Positions 49,076 to 57,830 of a stretch of 64,000 nucleotides of DNA are shown here, in pieces. A program made the translations under genes and the position numbers. The notes beneath the pieces were generated by a model that ran no database searches, was not told the origin of the DNA, and saw only the letters and a program-made list of their open reading frames with translations. The DNA comes from Candidatus Competibacteraceae bacterium (lineage in GTDB: Bacteria; Pseudomonadota; Gammaproteobacteria; Competibacterales; Competibacteraceae), in the NCBI GenBank assembly GCA_003989085.1, contig RXIV01000003.1:186001-250000 (forward strand). Direction: 5' to 3'. Position 1 is the first letter of the stretch, and each line of letters starts with the position of its first letter.

Positions 49076-50932
49076 ATGCCCGACTATCGTTCCCGCACTA
49101 CTACCCATGGCCGCAACATGGCGGGCGCTCGCGCCCTATGGCGGGCCACTGGCGTCAAGGAGGGCGATTTTGGCAAGCCAATCATCGCTATCGCCAATTC
49201 CTTCACCCAGTTTGTACCCGGTCATGTTCACCTGAAAGACCTAGGGCAACTGGTGGCGCGAGAGATCGAACAGGCGGGCGGCATTGCTAAGGAATTCAAT
49301 ACGATTGCGGTGGACGACGGTATTGCGATGGGGCACGGCGGGATGCTGTACTCGTTGCCCTCGCGGGAGCTGATCGCCGATTCGGTCGAATACATGGTCA
49401 ACGCCCATTGCGCCGATGCGCTGGTGTGCATCTCCAACTGCGACAAAATCACGCCAGGGATGTTGATGGCCGCCATGCGCCTGAATATCCCGGCCATTTT
49501 TGTCTCTGGCGGGCCGATGGAAGCCGGTAAGACCCGGTTGGCGGCGCATAAACTGGATCTGGTGGATGCGATGGTCGTCGCCGCTGATGACCGGATAGAC
49601 GATGCCACGGTGGCTGACTATGAGCGTTCCGCCTGCCCGACCTGCGGTTCCTGTTCCGGGATGTTCACCGCCAACTCCATGAACTGCCTGACCGAGGCGC
49701 TGGGTCTAAGCTTGCCCGGCAACGGCTCGTTGCTGGCGACCCACGCCGACCGCCGGGCGCTGTTTCTGGAAGCCGGCCAGCGGATTGTCGAACTGGCTAA
49801 ACGCTACTATGAACGCAACGACGACTCGATCCTGCCGCGCAGTATTGCCAGCTTTGCCGCATTTGAAAATGCAATTAGCCTCGATATTGCGATGGGTGGC
49901 TCAACCAACACCGTGCTGCACTTGCTGGCGACCGCCCAGGAAGGCGAGGTCGACTTCACCATGCGTGATATTGACCGCTTATCGCGGCAAGTGCCTAATT
50001 TGTGCAAGGTTGCGCCGGCCACTCCGAACTATCATATGGAAGATGTGCATCGGGCGGGTGGGGTGATCGCTATTCTTGGCGAGCTGGATCGGGCTGGATT
50101 AGTCCATCGTGAAGTTCGCACCGTTCACAGTGAAACGCTGGGCGAGGCGTTGGATCAGTGGGACATTGCCCGGCCAACCTCCGGAGATGACGCCCGGCGG
50201 CGCTATTCCGCTGGGCCAGCCGGCATTCCTACCCAGGAAGCCTTCAGCCAGGATACCCGCTGGCCGAGTCTGGATCTGGATCGACAAAGCGGCTGTGTCC
50301 GTGACCAAGCTCATGCCTACTCACAGGATGGCGGACTGGCGGTGCTGTACGGCAATCTGGCCGAGGATGGCTGTATCGTCAAAACCGCCGGGGTGGATGC
50401 CAACAGCCTGGTTTTCAATGGACCGGCGCGGGTGGTTGAAAGTCAGGAAGACGCCGTTGCGGCCATTATCGGTGGGCAGATTCAACCGGGCGATGTGGTG
50501 CTGATCCGCTATGAAGGGCCACGGGGTGGGCCGGGTATGCAAGAGATGCTGTATCCCACCAGCTACCTGAAATCCAAAGGGCTGGGTAAGGTTTGTGCCC
50601 TGGTCACGGATGGGCGGTTCTCCGGCGGCACCTCCGGCTTGTCTATCGGCCATGTTTCACCAGAAGCAGCGGATCGTGGAACTATCGCCCTAGTGGAAGA
50701 AGGTGACCGGATCGAAATTGACATTCCCAACCGGCGGATCCATTTGGCGGTCAGCGATACCGAATTGCACCAACGGCGAGCAGCGATTCAGGCGCGGGGG
50801 GCGATGGCATGGCAACCAGTCAACCGGCAACGCCCGGTGTCCGCCGCGTTGCGGGCTTATGCCGCGATGACCACCAGCGCCGCTCGTGGCGCAGTGCGTG
50901 ATGTCTGTCAGGTTGAGAAGGCTAAAGCTTAG
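49076..50932 (+). CDS. ilvD: Dihydroxy-acid dehydratase
   Basis: The 618-residue enzyme has the IlvD/Edd signatures [13 protein letters not shown] and [19 protein letters not shown], whose Cys residues bind the iron-sulphur cluster, and [24 protein letters not shown] and [14 protein letters not shown] further on. It dehydrates 2,3-dihydroxy-acids in valine and isoleucine synthesis. [21 protein letters not shown] at 49076 matches the normal start; 35 in-frame codons ahead of it are not conserved. Confidence 0.96.
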   Translation: MPDYRSRTTTHGRNMAGARALWRATGVKEGDFGKPIIAIANSFTQFVPGHVHLKDLGQLVAREIEQAGGIAKEFNTIAVDDGIAMGHGGMLYSLPSRELIADSVEYMVNAHCADALVCISNCDKITPGMLMAAMRLNIPAIFVSGGPMEAGKTRLAAHKLDLVDAMVVAADDRIDDATVADYERSACPTCGSCSGMFTANSMNCLTEALGLSLPGNGSLLATHADRRALFLEAGQRIVELAKRYYERNDDSILPRSIASFAAFENAISLDIAMGGSTNTVLHLLATAQEGEVDFTMRDIDRLSRQVPNLCKVAPATPNYHMEDVHRAGGVIAILGELDRAGLVHREVRTVHSETLGEALDQWDIARPTSGDDARRRYSAGPAGIPTQEAFSQDTRWPSLDLDRQSGCVRDQAHAYSQDGGLAVLYGNLAEDGCIVKTAGVDANSLVFNGPARVVESQEDAVAAIIGGQIQPGDVVLIRYEGPRGGPGMQEMLYPTSYLKSKGLGKVCALVTDGRFSGGTSGLSIGHVSPEAADRGTIALVEEGDRIEIDIPNRRIHLAVSDTELHQRRAAIQARGAMAWQPVNRQRPVSAALRAYAAMTTSAARGAVRDVCQVEKAKA

Positions 50933-51060
50933 AGAAGCCGCGTCTTAACTATTTGAATTTTTCTGTGTGCTCTGCGTGCGGATGCACGGTTTTATATAAG
51001 CAGCAAAAGTTCAATTCCATATTCCCCCTGACTCACAATGAACATTTCAAGGAGACCACC

Positions 51061-53469
51061 GTGGCTCAGGCTAGTCCGGATAGCCAAAATCTAAAATTAG
51101 TCAATCACCTGAAGCTAATTGAGGATTTGTGGCAGAAGCTGTACTACGTCAAGTGGAATCCCAAATCCTTCGCCATGCTGGTCCGGCTGGCCCAGGATAT
51201 GGCGCGGAACGTGCGCGAAAGCAGCGATACACGGCTGATCAATCTGATTGCGCAACTGGAAGAGCACGTTAAACATTGCGCAGCCCTCGGCGAAGTCCTC
51301 CATGAAGCGGATCGACAGCGACTAACCGCGCTGATTGATGGGCTGCGCTTTATTCTGATAACCAGTGTTGGCGCGAGCGGATCTGACGAACCCCGCACTC
51401 GCCCGCTATTGGCTTCGCCGCCGGAGATCTTCCTGATTACCCCGGAAGAGGAATCGCCGTTGCTGGCGAAGCTTCAGAATTCCGCTTATCGGGTGCGGCA
51501 TATTTCTAGCCTGGTGGAAGCCGAAGACCGGCTGCATGAACGGATTCCCGGTGCAGTCATCATTGATGTGGATTTTCCCGAAGGATCGGACCAGGCCATT
51601 GCGCTGATCGCCGCCCTGCGTAAAGAGGCTGGATTGCAAGCGCCGGTTCTGTTTCTGGCCGAGCGCAATGACATGTCCGCCCGGCTGGATGCGGTGCAGG
51701 CTGGCGGCAATGCCTATTTCAGCAAACCCTTCGAGAGCGACGAGATCCTGAGCGTTCTGCGTGAACTGCTGTTGCCGCAAACCTCGGAAGGCTATTACCG
51801 GGTGCTGATCATCAATGACCGTCCGGCTGAGGCATGGGAGATGGCGGGCGCGCTGGAGGAGCAGGGTGTTACCCCACGGGTCGTGATTCAGCCGCTGCAA
51901 GTATTACAGGATATTTACCGGTTCCGACCCGATCTGTTGCTGATCGATTTGGATCTCAAGGAAGTCAATGGTTCAGATCTGGCGCAAGTGATTGCCCAGC
52001 ATCGGGAATGCGACATTCTGCCGATGATCCTGCTGTGTTTTCCCGCCGATGTCGCTCATTACCTGATGAAGCTGAATGCGCCAGGCGCTAGTCTGCTGGC
52101 TAAACCGGTGCCGACCAGTTATCTCTGCTGGGAAGTTAAACAGCGGCTGAGCCGGGCGAGAACCATGCGGGTCAAGCTGAACTTGTTGACCGATAACGAT
52201 ACCGTCAGCAGTTTGTACAACCGGCAACGGTTCATGATGCTGATAGAGCAGACGCTGGAGGCGATGGGGCTGCGTCTGCAATCTCTGGCGGTGGTGTTCG
52301 TCATGCTCGACAACCTGCGTTCAATCCGCGATTCAGTCGGGGTGGCGACCGCCGATGAAGTGGTTGGCCAGGCTGCCTTCCGGTTACGACAAGCGCTGAA
52401 TGCCGAGCAGCCGGCGGCCCGGTTCAGCGACGCCATTTTCAGTATTCTGGTTCCTAATTTGCTGGGCGAACCCCTGCTCGGATTAGCCCGGCGCATTCGT
52501 GATGCGCTGGAGACCGGTTTTTACAAGATCGGTGAGCAGGCATTGCTGTTGCGGACCAATATCGGTATTGCGGTGACGACTGATCGCAGCCAGGATCATC
52601 TGATGTTGATCCAGCGGGCTGATTCCGCCTGCGGATTAGCCAAGGACGTCAAGGGCGAACGCATTTATCTCCAGCAGAGCGTGGCTGAGGCCAAGCAAGA
52701 TCGCGAGGCTTCATCACGAGGGCGGGTGCTGGAACAGGTGCGCGAAATTATCGAACACGAGCGGCTGTGGCTGGTGTTTCAGCCGGTCGCCAGCATGCGC
52801 GGCGACACCAACGAACGCTATGAAGTCCTGCTGCGGCTGCGCGATGGACAGGGTCAGGAACTGGTGCCGGGCAGCGTATTCGGTGTGGTCTACAATCACC
52901 CGACCGGACTGACGCTGGATCGCTGGGTGATTGACCATGCGCTGGAAATGCTGCGGCAACGCCCATCGATGACCACCCTGTTCATCAAGGTGCTGCTGGT
53001 GACTTTGCAAGACAAGACGCTGGCGACCTGGTTACGCGAACGGCTGGAGCAGACGGGCGTTGAAGCGCAACGTATCGTGTTTGAGGTGGCCGAATCCAGC
53101 GCCGAGCGTAGTCTGCGCGATATGTTTGGCTTTCTGAGCGGGATCAAGCTACTGGGTTGCGGATTTTGCCTGGACCGGTTTGGTCGAGGCTCCGACTCGC
53201 TGGGCCTGCTCAAGAACCTTGGCGCCGACTACGTCAAGCTGGACATGTATTTCGTGAGCAACTTGGCCAAGGATGCCAAGAAGCAAGCCCAACTCAAGGA
53301 ATTAGTGCAAAACCTGGATTTATTGGGGGCGGCCACCATTGTCGGTGGGGTGGAAGACGTGAAAACCATGCCGATCCTGTGGTCGCTGGGAATTGATTTG
53401 ATTCAGGGTTTCTTCTTGCAACATCCCTTCAGTGAAATGAGCTATGACTTCTCGGGCGGGGCGTTTTAG
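51061..53469 (+). CDS. FimX-like two-receiver protein with degenerate GGDEF and EAL domains
   Basis: The 803-residue protein has an N-terminal helical region, two receiver-like domains (about residues 123-240 and 246-365), a GGDEF-like domain near 385-540 and an EAL-like domain near 570-795. The GGDEF motif is replaced by FSDAIF and the EAL motif reads EVL (YEVLLRLRD), so both enzymes are probably inactive. The combination resembles FimX, a cyclic-di-GMP receptor that promotes type IV pilus assembly. GTG 51061 is chosen because AAGGAG (51049-51054) lies 6 bp upstream; longer frames lack this. Which pilus or target it serves is not shown nearby. Confidence 0.82.
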   Translation: MAQASPDSQNLKLVNHLKLIEDLWQKLYYVKWNPKSFAMLVRLAQDMARNVRESSDTRLINLIAQLEEHVKHCAALGEVLHEADRQRLTALIDGLRFILITSVGASGSDEPRTRPLLASPPEIFLITPEEESPLLAKLQNSAYRVRHISSLVEAEDRLHERIPGAVIIDVDFPEGSDQAIALIAALRKEAGLQAPVLFLAERNDMSARLDAVQAGGNAYFSKPFESDEILSVLRELLLPQTSEGYYRVLIINDRPAEAWEMAGALEEQGVTPRVVIQPLQVLQDIYRFRPDLLLIDLDLKEVNGSDLAQVIAQHRECDILPMILLCFPADVAHYLMKLNAPGASLLAKPVPTSYLCWEVKQRLSRARTMRVKLNLLTDNDTVSSLYNRQRFMMLIEQTLEAMGLRLQSLAVVFVMLDNLRSIRDSVGVATADEVVGQAAFRLRQALNAEQPAARFSDAIFSILVPNLLGEPLLGLARRIRDALETGFYKIGEQALLLRTNIGIAVTTDRSQDHLMLIQRADSACGLAKDVKGERIYLQQSVAEAKQDREASSRGRVLEQVREIIEHERLWLVFQPVASMRGDTNERYEVLLRLRDGQGQELVPGSVFGVVYNHPTGLTLDRWVIDHALEMLRQRPSMTTLFIKVLLVTLQDKTLATWLRERLEQTGVEAQRIVFEVAESSAERSLRDMFGFLSGIKLLGCGFCLDRFGRGSDSLGLLKNLGADYVKLDMYFVSNLAKDAKKQAQLKELVQNLDLLGAATIVGGVEDVKTMPILWSLGIDLIQGFFLQHPFSEMSYDFSGGAF

Positions 53470-53539
53470 GCGGTAAAAAGCGCAGCGCCAAGAAGATCGT
53501 TATTCGCGGAACACACGGAAAATGCGGAAAAGCTGAAAG

Positions 53540-54430
53540 TTAAGGCGATGCCGGTTTGATCTTCAAAATCGCTCCATAGCCCTCCCGATAGCCTGGATAG
53601 CGGAACTTGAAGCCGCTGGCTCGTAATCGAGCGTTGCTGCATCGCTTGCTGGCGCGCATCCGCGAAACTGAATCGCGGCGGGTTTCGGCACCCGGTTTGA
53701 ACGCGGGCTGGGTCGCCAACGGCGGTTCCGGGACGCCCAATTGTCCGGCCAGCCAGCCAAGCACTTCATCCAGTGGCGCTGGATCATCATCCACGGCAAG
53801 GTACAACGGCTCCGCTTTGGGTAGATTCAGCAGGTGTTCCAGGGCTCGGGCGCAGTCGTCACGATGAATACGGTTGGTGTAGATCGGTGGGCCGGCAGGC
53901 CGGACGGCGCTGCCCTCGCGGACACTGTCAATCAGCCGGGTGCGTCCGGGGCCGTAAATGCCGCCGAACCGCACCGCTACAGCCGGCCACGGACTGTCCC
54001 ATAGCAACTGCTCGCCCTGACGAATGCAGCGCCCGCTGAAGCCTTCTGCTTCCGCCGGCGACTCCTCAGTGACCCACTCACCCTCATGTTGTGCGTAAAC
54101 TGAGGTGCTGGATGTGAACAACAAGCGCTGCGGTTGTTGACCGCTGCGCTGCATCGCCTCGATCAGGTTACGGACGCCGGTGACGTAGGCGGCCTGGTAC
54201 TGCGCGGCGCTGAAACCGGCCGCAGCAGCGCTATAAACAACCGCATCCAGCGCCGGAGGCAGCGCGTTCAGAGTTGCCGGATCGGTTAAATCCGCCGCCA
54301 GTGGTTGAATGCCAGGCAGCGCCTCAGCCGGATGGCGTTTCAGACCCCAAACCGTATGCCCAGCCGCACTCAGCGCCAGACCTAAGGTTGTTCCTATATC
54401 GCCGCAGCCGGCGATCAGAATGCGGGCCAT
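53540..54430 (-). CDS. NAD-dependent epimerase/SDR family protein (YeeZ-like)
   Basis: The 296-residue protein starts with a Rossmann dinucleotide site (MARILIAGCGDIGTTLGLALSAAGH) and contains LLFTSSTSVYAQHEGEWV, VRFGGIYGPGRTRLID and YTNRIHRDDCARALEHLL, typical of extended SDR proteins of the YeeZ type. The usual YxxxK pair is not obvious, so activity may differ. ATG 54430 follows GAGGA by about 6 bp. It is divergent from mutY across 36 bp. Confidence 0.8.
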   Translation of the reverse strand: MARILIAGCGDIGTTLGLALSAAGHTVWGLKRHPAEALPGIQPLAADLTDPATLNALPPALDAVVYSAAAAGFSAAQYQAAYVTGVRNLIEAMQRSGQQPQRLLFTSSTSVYAQHEGEWVTEESPAEAEGFSGRCIRQGEQLLWDSPWPAVAVRFGGIYGPGRTRLIDSVREGSAVRPAGPPIYTNRIHRDDCARALEHLLNLPKAEPLYLAVDDDPAPLDEVLGWLAGQLGVPEPPLATQPAFKPGAETRRDSVSRMRASKRCSNARLRASGFKFRYPGYREGYGAILKIKPASP

Positions 54431-54466
54431 ATTCAATCCTCGCTTGAAATTAAGGTAAATCAGCAG

Positions 54467-55522
54467 ATGAATCCGGCGGAATTTGCCCGGCGTGTCTTGG
54501 ACTGGTTCGATAGGCACGGCCGCAAGCAGTTGCCTTGGCAGGAAAACCCGACCCCGTACCGGGTCTGGGTTTCCGAGATCATGTTGCAGCAAACCCAGGC
54601 GGCGACCGTGATTCCCTATTATCAGCGATTCATGGCGCGGTTTCCCGATTTGCGGACGCTGGCCGATGCCGAGCTGGATGAGGTGCTGCGGTTATGGGCA
54701 GGGTTGGGCTATTACGCACGTGCACGCCATCTGCACCAGACCGCGCAACAATTGCGCGACCGGCAGGGTGGGGCAATGCCGCTGGATAGCGCACTCTTGC
54801 AAGCTTTGCCGGGAATTGGTCGCTCCACCGCCGGGGCAATTCTGGCGCTGTCCGGCGGGCAGCGCCAGCCGATTTTGGATGGCAACGTCAAGCGATTACT
54901 GGCGCGGGTTGCGGCTATCGAAGGTTGGCCGGGGCAGGCGCGAGTCGCGGCAACCTTATGGGCGCTGGCGGAACGCTATACCCCGGCGGAACGAGTCGCG
55001 GATTACACCCAGGCGATCATGGACCTCGGCGCAATGATCTGTACGCCGCGCCGACCGCAGTGCGTAGTCTGTCCACTGGTGGAACAGTGCGCCGCTCATG
55101 CCCAAGGCCGGGAACTGGATTTGCCGACGCCCAAACCGCGTCGGGAATGGCCGGTGCGAGCGGTGCGGATGCTGTTGTTGTGTGGTGCCAGCGGGGAGGT
55201 CTTGCTGGAGCGCCGCCCGCCCGTCGGTATCTGGGGTGGGTTGTGGAGCTTCCCGGAATGCCCGCTGGAGCTTGATGTAGCGGATTGGTGTCGGGAACGA
55301 CTGGGGTTGACAGTATCCGTTGAACCGGCATGGCGAATCTTCCGGCACACCTTTAGCCACTTTCATCTGGACATCACCCCTACCCCGGCGCGAGTGATGG
55401 AGCAAGGTAGAGGGGTTATGGAAGAGGATCGGTTTGTCTGGTATAACGGCCGCCGCCTTGATGATCGGGGTATGGCCGCGCCGGTGCGGCGACTGCTGGC
55501 GATGCTGGTCGATGAACGGTAA
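54467..55522 (+). CDS. mutY: A/G-specific adenine glycosylase
   Basis: The 351-residue enzyme shows PWQENPTPYRVWVSEIMLQQTQ at the N-terminus, the helix-hairpin-helix LPGIGRSTAGAIL, an iron-sulphur loop with Cys at CTPRRPQCVVCPLVEQC and a C-terminal NUDIX-like 8-oxoG recognition domain. It removes adenine opposite 8-oxoguanine. It is followed by yggX, a common gammaproteobacterial pair. Confidence 0.95.
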   Translation: MNPAEFARRVLDWFDRHGRKQLPWQENPTPYRVWVSEIMLQQTQAATVIPYYQRFMARFPDLRTLADAELDEVLRLWAGLGYYARARHLHQTAQQLRDRQGGAMPLDSALLQALPGIGRSTAGAILALSGGQRQPILDGNVKRLLARVAAIEGWPGQARVAATLWALAERYTPAERVADYTQAIMDLGAMICTPRRPQCVVCPLVEQCAAHAQGRELDLPTPKPRREWPVRAVRMLLLCGASGEVLLERRPPVGIWGGLWSFPECPLELDVADWCRERLGLTVSVEPAWRIFRHTFSHFHLDITPTPARVMEQGRGVMEEDRFVWYNGRRLDDRGMAAPVRRLLAMLVDER

Positions 55523-55540
55523 AACGAAGAGGAGACGGCA

Positions 55541-55810
55541 ATGGCTCGAATGGTGAATTGCGTCAGGCTCGGCATTGAGACCGAAGGACTGGATCGAGCG
55601 CCCTATCCGGGCGATCTGGGTCGGCGGATTCTCGAGAACGTGTCCAAAGCTGCCTGGCAGCAATGGTTACGGCAACAGACCATGCTGATCAACGAATATC
55701 GGCTGACGCCCTTTGAGCCGAAGGCCCGTCAGTTTCTGGAAGAGCAGATGACGCTGTTTTTCTTCGGGGAAGGCGCAGCGACGCCAGAAGGCTATGTTCC
55801 ACCCACTTGA
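55541..55810 (+). CDS. yggX: Iron-trafficking/oxidative-damage protection protein YggX
   Basis: The 89-residue protein has [21 protein letters not shown], with the Cys implicated in iron handling, the helical [20 protein letters not shown] segment and MTLFFFGEG at the end, matching YggX. It protects iron-sulphur clusters and supports MutY, which needs one. ATG 55541 lies 18 bp after the mutY stop with GAGGAG just before it. Confidence 0.93.
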   Translation: MARMVNCVRLGIETEGLDRAPYPGDLGRRILENVSKAAWQQWLRQQTMLINEYRLTPFEPKARQFLEEQMTLFFFGEGAATPEGYVPPT

Positions 55811-55815
55811 GCGGC

Positions 55816-55844
55816 TTGACGCTTCGCCCACAAGTTGCTTAAAT
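55816..55844 (+). promoter_or_regulatory. Promoter of tRNA-Phe
   Basis: TTGACG (55816-55821) and TTAAAT (55839-55844) are separated by exactly 17 bp and lie 14 bp before the tRNA. This fits a sigma-70 promoter placed correctly for a tRNA gene. Confidence 0.65.
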
Positions 55845-55858
55845 GCGTCCTCCTTTGC

Positions 55859-55934
<76 letters not shown>

Positions 55935-55940
55935 TATAAA

Positions 55941-56822
55941 TCAACGCCTTGCCGCGATTTCCGGCAAGGCGTTTTTTGTGGCCGTGCCGGAATTTGTGCG
56001 GATGACTCTGGATTTGGCAATCCGCTCGGCATGTTCCGCCAAGTGGTCTGCGCCCAGATGGGCATACCGCAAGACCATCTCCAAGGTCGCCCAACCGCCC
56101 AATTCTTGTAACACATTCAGCGGCGTCCCCGCTTGCACGTGCCAACTAGCCCAGGTGTGACGGAGATCATGCCAGCGGAAGTTCTCAATTCCGGCCCGTT
56201 GCAGCGCCTTTCGCCAAGCGTGGTTATTCGCCCGAGTCACGGGGTTCCCCTCGTAGACCAATACCCGCGTGGGATGCCGATCTTGTTGCTCCCACACCAC
56301 CGCCATCGCGGTGGCATTCAGCGGGACCGCAATCGCTCGCCGCCAACCCTTGGCCTGATCCACATGAATCCAAGCGCGGTGGGCGTCCAGATCGATCTGA
56401 TTCCATTCGAGTTCAATGACGTTGTGTTCGCGTAATCCCGTCGCTAGGGTAAAGCGCGCCATCGCCGCTAGATGCCCCGGCAATTCTGCCAGCAACCGGT
56501 CAGCCTCCTCGTGGGTCAACCAGCGAACCCGACATTTTGGCTCGGGCAACAACCGCACAACAGGAACGCTGTCCAGCCAATCCCAATCTTTGCGGGCCGT
56601 GTTCAGAATGCCCCGGATGACGGCCAACAGCCGGTTGATGGTGGCGGGGGCGACCCCCGTGCTGAGTCGCGCTTGGGTCAGTCGATCCAGCACGGTCCGG
56701 TCAATCTGCTCCAGCGTCAAGAGGCCAAGGATGGGATCGGCTTGGCGCAAATGACGCTTGACGTCGCGTAACCAGCGACTGTGGGGATTTTTGAATCGCC
56801 CCGGGTTTTGAGGAGGCTCCAA
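55941..56822 (-). CDS. Tyrosine recombinase (site-specific integrase)
   Basis: The 293-residue protein contains the integrase catalytic set: LATGLREHNVIELEW with the first Arg, WHDLRHTWASW with His-x-x-Arg, and the tyrosine in VLRYAHLGADHL. The N-terminal core-binding domain starts at about LTQARLSTGVAPATINRLLAVIRGIL. It lies against the 3' end of tRNA-Phe with its stop only 7 bp from the tRNA, the classic position for an integrated element, so the tRNA end is the likely att site. The protein is somewhat shorter at the N-terminus than many integrases, and a transposase remnant lies next to its start, so truncation is possible. Confidence 0.85.
   Translation of the reverse strand: MEPPQNPGRFKNPHSRWLRDVKRHLRQADPILGLLTLEQIDRTVLDRLTQARLSTGVAPATINRLLAVIRGILNTARKDWDWLDSVPVVRLLPEPKCRVRWLTHEEADRLLAELPGHLAAMARFTLATGLREHNVIELEWNQIDLDAHRAWIHVDQAKGWRRAIAVPLNATAMAVVWEQQDRHPTRVLVYEGNPVTRANNHAWRKALQRAGIENFRWHDLRHTWASWHVQAGTPLNVLQELGGWATLEMVLRYAHLGADHLAEHAERIAKSRVIRTNSGTATKNALPEIAARR
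55943..55977. terminator. Terminator after tRNA-Phe
   Basis: A 12-bp stem (55943-55954 with 55962-55973, AACGCCTTGCCG type) has a 7-nt loop and is followed by a T-run. The minus-strand side is A-rich, so it may also stop the integrase transcript. It begins 8 bp after the tRNA. Confidence 0.85.
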
Positions 56823-56877
56823 CCCTTAAGAGAATGGAGCCATGAAGAAGACAGAAAAGTGGTAATGCCCTTGCATC

Positions 56878-57084
56878 GAAGAGACGATCAACGGCTTATA
56901 CAAAACCGAGTTGATCCCCCGTTGTGCACCGTGGAAAAGCCGGGAACCGGTCCAACGGGCCACCCTGGAATGGGTGGCCTGGTTCAATCATCACCGCTTG
57001 CTTGAACCCATCGGCTCTATTCCGCCTGCCGAAGCTGAGGCAAACGACTATCGACAACTTCCCGGGCAGGCCATCCCAGACTGA
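56878..57084 (+). pseudogene. IS3-family transposase OrfB C-terminal remnant
   Basis: Sixty-eight codons ending at TGA 57082-57084 read ETINGLYKTELIPR...WKSREPVQRATLEWVAWFNHHRLLEPIG.IPPAEAEA, the end of IS3-group transposases with its catalytic Glu region lost. A sequence about 25 bp later (CCTCCATGAAAACCGGGGCG, near 57098-57117) resembles the inverted-repeat end of such elements. The front of the gene is missing. The remnant separates the integrase from the helicase unit. Confidence 0.8.
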
Positions 57085-57172
57085 CTCACACTAACCGGCC
57101 TCCATGAAAACCGGGGCGATTTAGGAATGTCGTGTGAAGTAAAGACCAATTTGGGCAGTCGTGTGTGCAGGT

Positions 57173-57826
57173 TCACCTTGTCAACAGCACAATCCACGCA
57201 CCTAGCGCAATAGTGCCGGCCAGCAATCCGATGATCAGAACTTTATTGAATTGTGCTGTTGTACCTTCCCGCAGTTGCCGGTTCTGATCCTGTAAAGCCT
57301 TCTCCAGTGTGACTCGCAGTTGCTCATTGGCCGTGGCGGTGCGCTGATCCAAGGCAGCGATGGTGTGTTGCTGGGCGGTGATCATCTGCGTGACCGAGGC
57401 TTGCAAAGCGGCCAGATTCTGTTGCAACTCTTGGTGGATTTGCTGATGACGGGTGACGGTGGTCTGCGCGGCAGCCTGTTCCTGTTGCAACTGAGCGGCG
57501 AGTTCGCCAAGGCGGGTGTAGGCCTGTTGCTGGTGATCGGCCAGCAGGGTTTCCAAATGCGTCTGCTGTTGGCGGATCGGCGCTTCCAGTTGTGCCAGCC
57601 GCGCCTCGGCCTGTTGCCGGACGGTCGCAAATTCTTGGGCGTAGCGCTCGGGCAAGCGGGCGGCTTCGTCGATGAGCGATTGCAGACGTTCATAGCGCGC
57701 CTGTAAGTCCTGAAAGGCAGTCTGAATATCCGGCAAGGCGCGCAGGGCGCTAATGGCGTCCTGAAGTTGGTTTTCCAGCCGGGTGATTTCGGCTTCAAAC
57801 GCTTCGATTTTCATGGGCAGGGTCAC
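57173..57826 (-). CDS. Coiled-coil protein with C-terminal membrane helix
   Basis: The 217-residue protein is a long coiled coil from residue 8 to about 185, rich in Gln, Glu and Ala (IEAFEAEITRLENQLQDAI, LEAPIRQQQTHLETLLADHQQ), ending in one hydrophobic helix (VLIIGLLAGTIALGAWIVLL). It should be anchored in the inner membrane with the coil in the cytoplasm. The start is 4 bp after the stop of the large helicase gene, so both belong to one operon. I do not recognise a named family. Its pairing with a helicase-nuclease suggests a membrane partner of a defence system, but that is inference. Confidence 0.75.
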   Translation of the reverse strand: MTLPMKIEAFEAEITRLENQLQDAISALRALPDIQTAFQDLQARYERLQSLIDEAARLPERYAQEFATVRQQAEARLAQLEAPIRQQQTHLETLLADHQQQAYTRLGELAAQLQQEQAAAQTTVTRHQQIHQELQQNLAALQASVTQMITAQQHTIAALDQRTATANEQLRVTLEKALQDQNRQLREGTTAQFNKVLIIGLLAGTIALGAWIVLLTR

Positions 57827-57830
57827 AGCG

